From the NCBI GenBank assembly GCA_016763815.1, contig JAESTB010000002.1, forward strand, positions 1 to 9,451: DNA of 9,451 bases, written 5' to 3'. Position 1 is the stretch's first letter; each line of letters opens with the position of its first letter. The stretch is from Arenicella sp. (GTDB taxonomy: Bacteria; Pseudomonadota; Gammaproteobacteria; Arenicellales; Arenicellaceae). A model generated the notes under the pieces. It worked only from the letters and a program-made list of their open reading frames with translations. It was not told where the DNA came from and ran no database searches. Both the position numbers and the translations under genes were made by a program. This document shows positions 1-5,722 of the stretch, piece after piece.

Positions 1-2
1 TA

Positions 3-875
3 ATGCATGAGCCGGTAGCGGGTGATACGAAGGTTCGAGTGCGCTATTTTGGTCATGCGACGGTGTTATTGGAGACAGCAGAAACCACTATCATGACCGA
101 TCCGATCATTAGTTATGATCAAGTCGAAGGTGACCCAAGGTATAGTTATAAAGACCTGCCAGATAAAATCGACTATGTGGTTTTAACCCACAATCACCAA
201 GACCATGTGATGCTTGAAACCTTGCTACAAATACGGCATCGTATCGGTGCGATTGTCGTACCGAGATGTTCAGGCGGAGCGCTACATGACCCGTCATTAA
301 AACTTATGTTAAAAGTCTTAGGCTTTGAAAATGTGATTGAACTAAGCGAGATGGAATCTGTCGATATCGAAGGTGGGTCAATCACAGGTATCCCTTTCTT
401 AGGCGAGCACGGGGATTTAACTGTTCTAACTAAGCTGGCCTACCATGTGTCCTTAGAAGACGAGCGTTTTCTATTTGCGGCTGACTCCAATAATTTAGAC
501 CCTCACCTATACGAAAATATACATAAGGTCATTGGCGATATTGATCATGTTTTTATCGGCATGGAGTGCGACGGTGCACCAATGTCTTGGTTGTATGGGC
601 CGCTTTATCACAGAGCATTAGAGAGAAAGTTTGATGTCACGAGGCGGCTTGATGGATCAAACTATGGCAAAGCTTACGACCTTATTAAGGTGTTTAACCC
701 CAAATCGGTCTATGTCTATGCGATGGGGGCCGAGCCATGGCTTAATTTTATATCAAGTATCGATTACACAGATTCAAGCATTCCAATCGTTGAGTCGGAT
801 AAACTGATTACTAGATGTAAGGATGAAGGAATTACCGCTGAACGTTTGTACGGCTTTAAACAAATAGACTTCTAA
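3..875 (+). CDS. MBL-fold metallohydrolase, probably the C-terminal part of a longer protein
   Basis: Metallo-beta-lactamase-fold hydrolase, UlaG/RomA-like in general layout. Counting from the in-window ATG, the fold opens with VRYFGHATVLLE (residues 12-23) and TDP (32-34). The metal-binding HNHQDH is at 63-68 (H63, H65, D67, H68). GEHGDL at 134-139 supplies a further His, and AADSNN at 159-164 supplies the bridging Asp161. The C-terminal half (GMECDGAP, SWLYGP, YAMGAEPWLNFI) is not part of the basic fold. From memory, it matches long MBL proteins of cyanobacteria and natural-product loci that carry about 250 extra N-terminal residues. The ATG lies at the third base of the window, no ribosome binding site is visible, and residue 12 already starts the first strand of the fold, so the true start may lie upstream. 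The substrate is unknown. panD follows on the same strand after 167 bp, so the two may share a pathway. Confidence 0.85.
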   Translation: MHEPVAGDTKVRVRYFGHATVLLETAETTIMTDPIISYDQVEGDPRYSYKDLPDKIDYVVLTHNHQDHVMLETLLQIRHRIGAIVVPRCSGGALHDPSLKLMLKVLGFENVIELSEMESVDIEGGSITGIPFLGEHGDLTVLTKLAYHVSLEDERFLFAADSNNLDPHLYENIHKVIGDIDHVFIGMECDGAPMSWLYGPLYHRALERKFDVTRRLDGSNYGKAYDLIKVFNPKSVYVYAMGAEPWLNFISSIDYTDSSIPIVESDKLITRCKDEGITAERLYGFKQIDF

Positions 876-915
876 GGCGTTTATAAGTAGTTTTTTGATC
901 TCTATATTCATAATC

Positions 916-930
916 TTGCCCGAAGGGCAA
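916..930. other. Small perfect hairpin between the MBL gene and panD
   Basis: TTGCCC and GGGCAA form a perfect 6-bp stem around a GAA loop, 40 nt after the MBL stop codon. No T-run follows on the plus strand, so it is at best a weak terminator or an mRNA 3'-end stabiliser. The rest of the 167-bp gap is AT-rich. It contains a TATAAT at 1015-1020 without a convincing -35 element; a start from it near 1027 would leave only a very short leader before the first panD ATG. Confidence 0.35.
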
Positions 931-1024
931 CATATGGTAATAAAGAAATATATCAAGGATGCATTCTCTAGAAGGCCTAATACAAAACTAATAAATCAAT
1001 CTAAAACCAGGCTATATAATTATA

Positions 1025-1087
1025 AAAACAGGTGATGGGACTATGAAAACAAGTGATGGAACTATGAAAACAAGTGATGGAACTATG
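1025..1087 (+). repeat. Three tandem 21-bp units across the panD translation start
   Basis: Units occupy 1025-1045, 1046-1066 and 1067-1087, and each ends in ATG. Units 2 and 3 are identical. Unit 1 differs at two positions: AGGTGA instead of AAGTGA, and GGGACT instead of GGAACT. The unit is seven codons long, so copy-number change keeps the frame and adds or removes the peptide MKTSDGT. Each copy brings its own start codon and a purine-rich element about 7 nt before it. Confidence 0.95.
1030..1035 (+). promoter_or_regulatory. Shine-Dalgarno element favouring the first panD ATG
   Basis: AGGTGA lies 7 nt before the ATG at 1043 and is a good anti-SD match. The equivalent positions before the ATGs at 1064 and 1085 read AAGTGA, which pairs less well. 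This favours initiation at 1043 with lesser use of the two internal starts. Confidence 0.6.
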
Positions 1088-1456
1088 AACAAAATTGACT
1101 TCGAAACTCGTGTGACTGTTCTAAAGTCAAAGCTCCACCGTGCAGCGGTAACAGATAGCAATCTAAATTATGTAGGAAGTATTACCATTGACCCTGTCTT
1201 GATGGAGGCTGCAAACTTATACCCGTACGAGAAAGTGCAAATTGTCAACATTAATAACGGAGCTAGGTTTGAAACTTATGTCATTGAAGGAGAGTCTGGA
1301 GATAGGGGGATTTGCCTAAATGGAGCTTGCGCACGTCTCGCCGAAGTTGGGGATAGGGTTATTGTGATGTCCTATCATGATTTACCAACTATCGCATTAA
1401 ATGAATATTCTCCAATTGCCGTAATGCTAGATAAAGAGAATTCCATAGTAGTTTGA
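1043..1456 (+). CDS. panD: Aspartate 1-decarboxylase (pyruvoyl-dependent)
   Basis: Decarboxylates L-aspartate to beta-alanine in the cytoplasm, the step that feeds pantothenate and CoA synthesis. The family makes its pyruvoyl cofactor by self-cleavage at Gly-Ser, here YVGS with G45-S46. Other active-site residues by family comparison are K30 and H32 (KLHR), R75 and Y79 in NGARFETYVIEG, and N93 in NGACAR. The sequence resembles the Bacillus/cyanobacterial/actinobacterial type (YVGSITID, NNGARFETYVIEGE) more than the enterobacterial one. It is about 21 residues longer at the N terminus than E. coli PanD because of the repeated start region (MKTSDGT twice); the third ATG (1085) would give a near-normal length. 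The start at 1043 was chosen for its better Shine-Dalgarno sequence. No panB or panC lies in the window, so this copy is solitary and may serve another beta-alanine-using pathway. Confidence 0.93.
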   Translation: MKTSDGTMKTSDGTMNKIDFETRVTVLKSKLHRAAVTDSNLNYVGSITIDPVLMEAANLYPYEKVQIVNINNGARFETYVIEGESGDRGICLNGACARLAEVGDRVIVMSYHDLPTIALNEYSPIAVMLDKENSIVV

Positions 1457-1633
1457 ATTCAGCGCAGGCTTCTTTTGTTTTCCATTACTGTTGGCAGCAT
1501 CAAAGTGCTCTACGTTCCATGACGTGATGCTAAAATGCGACAGGTCATGGTCATGCTACAGTGGAGATGGTGAAATACTACGACACACGAGACATTCTCA
1601 AAATCAACGTAGTGCATTGATTTATCTTGGGGT

Positions 1634-1774
1634 TTATACGGCCGTGCTGGAATCACTGCCGTATTGGTAATACGCCGCTAATTGCGCGTTACTCGGGTTG
1701 AGTTCCAGATCTCTAAACTGCAACAACAGCAGAGTTCCATTTTTTCTGAGTTCAACCAGTATCTGCGATTCCAT
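1634..1774 (-). CDS. Possible 46-residue small ORF or gene fragment, unrecognised
   Basis: An ATG at 1774 opens a 46-codon frame ending in TAA. It starts MESQILVELRKNGTLLLL and continues with an amphipathic stretch (FRDLELNPSNAQLAAYYQYG). It is bounded upstream by an in-frame TAA nine bases away. Only a distant AGG, about 12 nt before the ATG, could act as a ribosome binding site. The composition looks protein-like, but no family was recognised. It may be a remnant of a longer gene or a chance frame. Confidence 0.2.
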   Translation of the reverse strand: MESQILVELRKNGTLLLLQFRDLELNPSNAQLAAYYQYGSDSSTAV

Positions 1775-1991
1775 TAAGAGTTATACCTGAGTGAGCCGCG
1801 TTTTGCTGAGAGTGATTTTTGGCAGAGGAGGCAGTTTGCTTAAGGGGCGATTAAATGGCCGTGAGGAAAGAAGAGGCGCGGTAATCTGAGGGGTTAACCT
1901 GCTTCTGGTCTCGCCGAGCGCACACTTTCAAGCACAGGTATGCTAAGAAAAGAAAGTGATCACCCGCACCGAAAAAACTGAAATATGACTA

Positions 1992-2024
1992 AATCTTAGT
2001 TAGCTGAGCTCATGCACTAAGATT
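1992..2024. repeat. 9-bp inverted repeat around a palindromic loop
   Basis: AATCTTAGT (1992-2000) and ACTAAGATT (2016-2024) form a perfect stem with a 15-nt loop. The loop itself contains the palindrome TGAGCTCA (2005-2012). There is no T-run on either side, so it is not a standard terminator. Confidence 0.5.
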
Positions 2025-2077
2025 AAACCGGCGAATTAAAGTCGGATAGCTTACATGTTACATTTATAGCCTGAGCG

Positions 2078-2115
2078 AATACCTCACCTTCAGCGATTTT
2101 GGGGTGCGAGGTATT
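2078..2115. repeat. 11-bp hairpin with a 2-nt bulge
   Basis: AATACCTCACC (2078-2088) pairs with GGT-(GC)-GAGGTATT ending at 2115, giving 8 plus 3 base pairs separated by a 2-nt bulge. This is the most stable-looking hairpin in the gene-poor stretch. No T-run follows it. It lies 54 bp after the hairpin at 1992-2024. Confidence 0.5.
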
Positions 2116-2326
2116 AGAACTGAATATCTCGGCAAGCGAATTAAAAACAAGAACTCAAAAGAGGGCATGGATGTCTCGTTATTTCAATTGTCTAACGTTT
2201 GTAGAATCAGCTGTTTAGCATGACCACGATTTCGATCCCAAAGAGAAATGTCAAAAATGGACATACAAGCAAAGCACTAAGTTTTTGATTTGTTTTTTAA
2301 GTTATCAAATTCTGGTTGATTAGCTT

Positions 2327-2333
2327 AGGAGGT
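2327..2333 (+). promoter_or_regulatory. Perfect Shine-Dalgarno sequence before a small reading frame
   Basis: AGGAGGT lies exactly 6 nt before the ATG at 2340. It is the strongest Shine-Dalgarno match in the window, stronger than those of panD or the alginate lyase, yet the frame it serves reaches a TGA after ten codons. Confidence 0.55.
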
Positions 2334-2339
2334 CAAGCT

Positions 2340-2576
2340 ATGAAGACATCCATGCATACCGTAATCAGGTGAGATCTGCAATTGCTTATGCTGCTAGTTT
2401 ATCAACTGGTTGGTGCCGTAGTCATATTCCAATATTTTTCGGTCAAAGAGCATTGCAGTGATTTCACAGGGCAAATCATTGAATGCCTCCTTTCGAAAAA
2501 TAAGGCTATGGTCATGTCAAAAAGCCGTGAAAGGGCAGGCCAAAATCCAATATTTGACCCTACTATTACACATTGA
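2340..2576 (+). pseudogene. Small membrane-protein-like frame interrupted by one TGA
   Basis: From the ATG at 2340 the frame reads MKTSMHTVIR, then TGA (2370-2372). The same frame then stays open for 67 codons to a TGA at 2574-2576, so 78 codons hold a single internal stop. After the TGA the translation is hydrophobic (DLQLLMLLVYQLVGAVVIFQYF), resembling one transmembrane segment. A basic, polar tail follows (SKNKAMVMSKSRERAGQNP). A GTG at 2369-2371 overlaps the TGA in another frame and opens 30 codons (RSAIAYAASLSTGWC onward). No family was recognised. It could be a recently inactivated small gene (CGA or TGG changed to TGA), a leader peptide, or chance. No hairpin resembling a bacterial SECIS element was seen just after the TGA, so selenocysteine is unlikely. 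Confidence 0.3.
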
Positions 2577-2744
2577 GTCCAGTTGGATAATTGGTGACCT
2601 CATGTGCTTTTATCTGCTTATAAATTTTTTGTGCTGACGGCTCTCGTATGTTCGATATTTAACACCTGATCGATGAAAACTCGACTTCTGTTGGCGTTAA
2701 CTTTGTTGCCAATCAGCTTCTTGTTGAGGAAGAGAAACGTTAAA
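2577..2744. other. Non-coding stretch with short frame fragments
   Basis: No intact gene is present. A 27-codon frame (2673-2756) begins MKTRLLLALTLLPISFLL, which resembles a signal peptide, but it stops inside the palindrome at 2745-2763. In a neighbouring frame, codons from about 2660 read HLIDENSTSVGVNFVANQLL and end at a TAA. In a third frame an open stretch through the palindrome ends at a TAG near 2838. These overlapping fragments look like decayed coding sequence but were not recognised. Confidence 0.3.
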
Positions 2745-2763
2745 AATTTGGTCTGACCAAATT
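2745..2763. promoter_or_regulatory. Perfect palindrome, putative GntR/FadR-family operator 1
   Basis: AATTTGGTCTGACCAAATT is a perfect 9+1+9 palindrome with the core TTGGT-N3-ACCAA. Operators of the FadR subfamily of GntR regulators (FadR, PdhR, UxuR/ExuR in E. coli) share this GGT...ACC architecture. It lies about 420 bp before the alginate lyase start and 180 bp before the predicted promoter. The regulator is not encoded in the window. Confidence 0.6.
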
Positions 2764-2884
2764 AAACTAAGTAGCAAGAAGGATGATGTCAAGATTGTCT
2801 ATTTTTACCCCTCGATAGAAGTCAAATGTCTAGAATAGAGAGCGTTAATGCTCTAAATGATCTGAGTAATGGACAATTACTATT

Positions 2885-2901
2885 AATTGGTATTACCAAT
2901 T
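2885..2901. promoter_or_regulatory. Perfect palindrome, putative GntR/FadR-family operator 2
   Basis: AATTGGTATTACCAATT is a perfect 8+1+8 palindrome with the same TTGGT-N3-ACCAA core as the site at 2745-2763. It closely resembles the PdhR box and the UxuR/ExuR consensus. Its right arm CCAATTT (2896-2902) also pairs with AAATTGG at 2920-2926, giving an extra half-site next to the -35 element. It lies about 27 bp upstream of the -35 hexamer at 2928-2933. Confidence 0.65.
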
Positions 2902-2927
2902 TATATATATTTATATTACAAATTGGC

Positions 2928-2956
2928 TTGACGAAATATAATGATTGATATTTAAT
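2928..2956 (+). promoter_or_regulatory. Predicted sigma70 promoter of the alginate lyase gene
   Basis: TTGACG (2928-2933) and TTTAAT (2951-2956) are separated by 17 bp, in a very AT-rich tract just after operator 2. A second -10 candidate, TATAAT at 2937-2942, could use the TATTAC at 2914-2919 as its -35. Either would start transcription between about 2949 and 2963 and leave a leader of more than 200 nt. Confidence 0.5.
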
Positions 2957-2962
2957 ATCCAT

Positions 2963-3181
2963 GCGTATCCATATTTAACTATTTTTAATAGATTAATTAA
3001 GGTCGCAAAAAACAGTTAGGAATCGTCGCAAAACCCTACCGCTAGGAGCAAACGTCTATCTTTGTAAGAACGAGTAAATTAATGCTTTTATCGGCGGACA
3101 AATTCACTAACAGCATAACCAATCGCGCTAATGTGAAAGAGTTAGCGCAAAAAAAATACACCACAAAGGAGATATATAATC
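2963..3181 (+). other. Long untranslated leader of the alginate lyase gene
   Basis: No reading frame of note lies between the predicted promoter and the lyase start. The segment has three GCAAA-containing motifs (TCGCAAAA at 3003-3010 and again near 3027-3034; GCAAACG near 3048-3054). GCGCTAA (3125-3131) and TTAGCGC (3142-3148) form a perfect 7-bp hairpin with a 10-nt loop, followed by an A-run, ending 18 nt before the Shine-Dalgarno sequence. Its length and the hairpin permit post-transcriptional control, but no known riboswitch was recognised. Confidence 0.4.
3167..3172 (+). promoter_or_regulatory. Ribosome binding site of the alginate lyase gene
   Basis: AGGAGA lies 9 nt before the ATG at 3182. 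It is strong and supports that start, though a second ATG two codons later (3188) is also possible. Both give a good signal peptide. Confidence 0.7.
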
Positions 3182-4600
3182 ATGAAAATGATTTTTAAAG
3201 TCGCCACTGCAAGTATCTTGCTAGGCGCCATATCAGGCACAGCCCTGTCAGCAACGGTTGTTATGGAAAAAAGAAATGTAAACTTTTCAATTGATGGCGG
3301 GGGTGGTGCTGCAAATGGACGTCAAGTTTACTTATGGAACACCAATACATCTAATGTTAACCAACAATGGGAAGAAATTGCTATAAGTGGTGGATTTACT
3401 CAATTTAAAAAGGTGGGTACTAATCACTGTTTAGACGGTCAAGGTGGTGGTAGTCGAGGTCAAGCTGTGCATTTATGGGGCTGTAATTCGGGTAATATAA
3501 ATCAACATGGGGAAAAAAAACCAATGACAAACGGATATACCCGTTTGAAGAAAAGAGGCGTTAGTTTCTCATTGGATTGCAAAGGCGGCGGTGCAAGACG
3601 TCAAACTTGCCATCTTTGGAGTTCTCAAGATAGCAACATAAATCAACACTTCAAACTGACAGTAGTGGGTGGAGACAACGGTGGCGGCGGTCCAGGTGAG
3701 TTTGGCTTAGATCCAAATGCTGATCCGTGGGAAAACTTTGATCTATCAGAATGGAAGCTAGACACGCCGGCTGGTGAAAGTAGTTCGAGTGATTGCGATG
3801 CCCAAACAACGGAACCGCAAGATTATGCCAATAATTTCCCAAGTCGATCTGAGGAATATTTCTTCACCCATACTGATGGAGGTATGCGTTTTGTGACTGA
3901 AATTGGCGGTGGCACGACAGGTGGCAATTGTAACTCAAGAACACGTAGTGAGTTGAGAGAAATGTTGCGTGGAAGTAATACGAGCATCGACACATCGGGT
4001 GATAATGGTGATTACCGCAACAATTGGGCGTTAGAGTATCAACCTAATAGCCATGCTGGAAATAGCGGTGAATCATGGGGTGCTCGCGGCGGTAAAATGT
4101 CAGCAACTCTGCGCGTAAATAAAGTGACTACATCGGGTAGTGACAGTTCGAGGGGGCGTACCGTAATTGGACAAATTCATGCCTCTGATGATGAGCCTCT
4201 ACGTTTGAATTACAAACATCGTGCAGGTGCCGCAGGTGGTTGTATTTATGCCGCATCGGAACAACGAGGTGGTGATGATACTACTTTCGTATTGATTGGT
4301 AATAATACATCTTGTAGTCAAGATCCAGGCAGCAGTGGTATTGCTCTTGGCGAGCTCTTCTCGTATGAAATTGAAAATGACGGAGAAGATATCGTTGTCA
4401 CTATTCGCCGCGGCGATTCTAACGGTTCTATCATTAACAGCGTGAGAATCGATTTGGATCAAATAAATGCGGGTTATGACGTCAGTAATGACTGGATGTA
4501 TTTTAAAGCTGGAGCCTATTCACAAAATTCACTGGGCGATGACGGCAACGATGGTGACGGTGATATCGTCACCTTCTATCGATTAGATGTAGAGCACTAA
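3182..4600 (+). CDS. Secreted alginate lyase: ricin-type lectin domain plus PL7 catalytic domain
   Basis: Cleaves alginate by beta-elimination to unsaturated oligosaccharides. Residues 1-24 are a signal peptide (KVATASILLGAISGTALSA, cleavage about A24). Residues 30-160 hold three beta-trefoil repeats of ricin-B/CBM13 type: a [CS][LI]D-GGG motif, an xLW motif, then NQQW (60-63), NQHG (107-110) and NQHF (154-157). A Gly-rich linker follows (163-172). The PL7 (alginate_lyase2) domain spans about 180-472. It has the three family motifs RSELR (255-259), QIH (331-333) and YFKAGAYSQN (440-449). Expected catalytic residues are R255, Q331, H333 and Y446. In PL7, QIH rather than QVH is usually linked to G-containing blocks. 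Cysteine pairs C205/C250 and C354/C378 could form disulfides. An acidic GDDGNDGDGD loop (452-461) follows the last motif. Putative GntR-type operators lie upstream and a terminator follows the stop. Confidence 0.95.
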   Translation: MKMIFKVATASILLGAISGTALSATVVMEKRNVNFSIDGGGGAANGRQVYLWNTNTSNVNQQWEEIAISGGFTQFKKVGTNHCLDGQGGGSRGQAVHLWGCNSGNINQHGEKKPMTNGYTRLKKRGVSFSLDCKGGGARRQTCHLWSSQDSNINQHFKLTVVGGDNGGGGPGEFGLDPNADPWENFDLSEWKLDTPAGESSSSDCDAQTTEPQDYANNFPSRSEEYFFTHTDGGMRFVTEIGGGTTGGNCNSRTRSELREMLRGSNTSIDTSGDNGDYRNNWALEYQPNSHAGNSGESWGARGGKMSATLRVNKVTTSGSDSSRGRTVIGQIHASDDEPLRLNYKHRAGAAGGCIYAASEQRGGDDTTFVLIGNNTSCSQDPGSSGIALGELFSYEIENDGEDIVVTIRRGDSNGSIINSVRIDLDQINAGYDVSNDWMYFKAGAYSQNSLGDDGNDGDGDIVTFYRLDVEH

Positions 4601-4618
4601 GTTTTTTACAAAACTATT

Positions 4619-4649
4619 GAAAGGGTCTGTAAAGGCCCTTTCCTTTTTT
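4619..4649 (+). terminator. Rho-independent terminator after the alginate lyase gene
   Basis: GAAAGGG (4619-4625) pairs with CCCTTTC (4636-4642) around a 10-nt loop, and a run of six T follows (4644-4649). It ends only 20 bp before the next start codon, so the downstream gene depends on read-through or on a promoter inside this short gap. Confidence 0.9.
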
Positions 4650-4669
4650 CAATTGATTGAAGGTGATTT

Positions 4670-5722
4670 ATGTTAAAGAACCATAAGACCGAGCTAAATA
4701 TTTTTTATAGCCTAGCAGGACTTCTTGGATTATGTTGTGCGGTCTGGCTGATGTTTAATTTAAAAAATGCTGGCAATAAACCTATTGGTCACTCTCAAAA
4801 GCGAGAAATTTATCAGCAACCTACAGTCTCGCCAAGTGATGGTAATTCATCAATGAAACATAGTTTTGATCAAGCTAAAAGCTCATTAGATCAAGTAGAG
4901 GAAGTTGCAAGCGGCATAGATAATACTGGCTCCGAACAATGCTCAGTGCGATGTGACGCGGCCCTTTCTATGCTCGATCGGGACTTAGCACTTGATGATG
5001 AGACTTTTCACAAATTAGACGCCTATGTTAACGAGATTGCCGTTTATTTACAGGATGACGAAAGTAAACGTCAACACTACCTTCATATGGCATTGACAAC
5101 AGCTGACGGTGATAAACGCCGCTTTTTATCCGATGTTTTTAAACATTTGCCTTATCAGCAAAAAGTGGAAATTAGTGCAAGTTTTATTGGCTCCGAAAAG
5201 TGGCGAGTGCGCGCTGATGGCGTGACTTTAATCGCTGACCATGACATCTCAAATTCGGATGTGGCGAATTCGCTTATGGGTATTTTTTCGAGCGAGGAAA
5301 ACGCATATGTTAAAGGCCGTATATTAAGCTATTTGAAACAGAGCTCAACTTTGCTGGGTGATCCAGAGATTTTGCACCAACTAGATTCGGTTATCTACAA
5401 TGGAACAGATTCTTCAGTTCGCGTCGCAGCGCTCAAGGCGAAAATGCAACTAAGTGAACAGCCATATCAGATACTCCCAGATGCTATTCATGCTCTACGT
5501 ACAAGTGAGCCTGAGTTTCAATTGGCTGGCCTTATTGCGATTGACCAAGTTTTAAAGCACGAACACGAGTATATTCAAAAGGGCGTTTACATAGGCCGAG
5601 ACTCTATCAGAAATGATATTCAGAATATCCGAAACTTAGCTGTATATGACGGCGATATGAAACGTTTTGATCATTTGATTAGAGAAGCTAATACAATTTA
5701 TTTGCGTTATTTTGAGTATTGA
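4670..5722 (+). CDS. Unrecognised membrane-anchored protein with HEAT-like helical repeats
   Basis: No family was recognised. Residues 1-10 are polar and basic (MLKNHKTELN). Residues 11-31 form one hydrophobic segment (IFYSLAGLLGLCCAVWLMFNL), so the protein is probably anchored in the inner membrane with its body in the periplasm. Residues 35-90 are low-complexity and polar. Two cysteines (C91, C95) may form a local disulfide. Residues 110-350 are predicted helical. Spaced motifs resemble HEAT or Armadillo-like repeats: WRVRADGVTLIAD (178-190), YVKGRILSYLKQ (213-224), SVRVAALKAKMQL (249-261) and EFQLAGLIAIDQVL (282-295). C22 is preceded by L-L-G-L, not a proper lipobox, so a lipoprotein is unlikely. 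AGGTGA at 4661-4666 supports the ATG at 4670. The gene begins 20 bp after the lyase terminator on the same strand, so a link to alginate use is possible but unproven. Confidence 0.8.
   Translation: MLKNHKTELNIFYSLAGLLGLCCAVWLMFNLKNAGNKPIGHSQKREIYQQPTVSPSDGNSSMKHSFDQAKSSLDQVEEVASGIDNTGSEQCSVRCDAALSMLDRDLALDDETFHKLDAYVNEIAVYLQDDESKRQHYLHMALTTADGDKRRFLSDVFKHLPYQQKVEISASFIGSEKWRVRADGVTLIADHDISNSDVANSLMGIFSSEENAYVKGRILSYLKQSSTLLGDPEILHQLDSVIYNGTDSSVRVAALKAKMQLSEQPYQILPDAIHALRTSEPEFQLAGLIAIDQVLKHEHEYIQKGVYIGRDSIRNDIQNIRNLAVYDGDMKRFDHLIREANTIYLRYFEY

Larger units (their letters stand above)
1457..2326. other. Gene-poor stretch with no supported coding region
   Basis: All six frames are cut by frequent stops. 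The fragments seen include a 46-codon minus frame (1774-1634), a 26-codon minus frame in the 2180-2270 region starting MSIFDISLW, and short plus frames. None was recognised. Inverted repeats occur at 1496-1502/1525-1531, 1660-1665/1669-1674, 1992-2000/2016-2024 and 2078-2085/2108-2115. The 10-mer GCGAATTAAA occurs at 2031-2040 and again at 2136-2145. No transposase motif or terminal inverted repeat was recognised. The stretch is most simply read as decayed DNA, though an uncharacterised small RNA cannot be excluded. Confidence 0.5.

Noticed and set aside
1496..1531. 7-bp inverted repeat AGCATCA/TGATGCT after panD as a terminator
   Set aside because: The loop is 22 nt, no T-run follows, and stems of this size are expected by chance in a region this long.
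2370..2372. Selenocysteine codon in the small frame at 2340-2576
   Set aside because: No stem-loop with a SECIS-like apical loop was seen just after the TGA, and no selenoprotein family matches.
2585..2600. Third GntR-type operator (AATTGGTGACC)
   Set aside because: The GGT and ACC arms are separated by one base instead of three and the right arm is not symmetrical.
2995..3065. Possible c-di-GMP (GEMM-I) riboswitch before the alginate lyase
   Set aside because: GTCGCAAAACCC resembles the GACGCAAAGCC motif, but the GAAA tetraloop arm and the closing GGTAGC/GGGTTACC-type P1b receptor element were not found.
4199..4462. 87-codon minus-strand frame inside the alginate lyase gene
   Set aside because: It is antisense to the conserved PL7 motifs and has a low-complexity composition; there is no sign of an independent gene.
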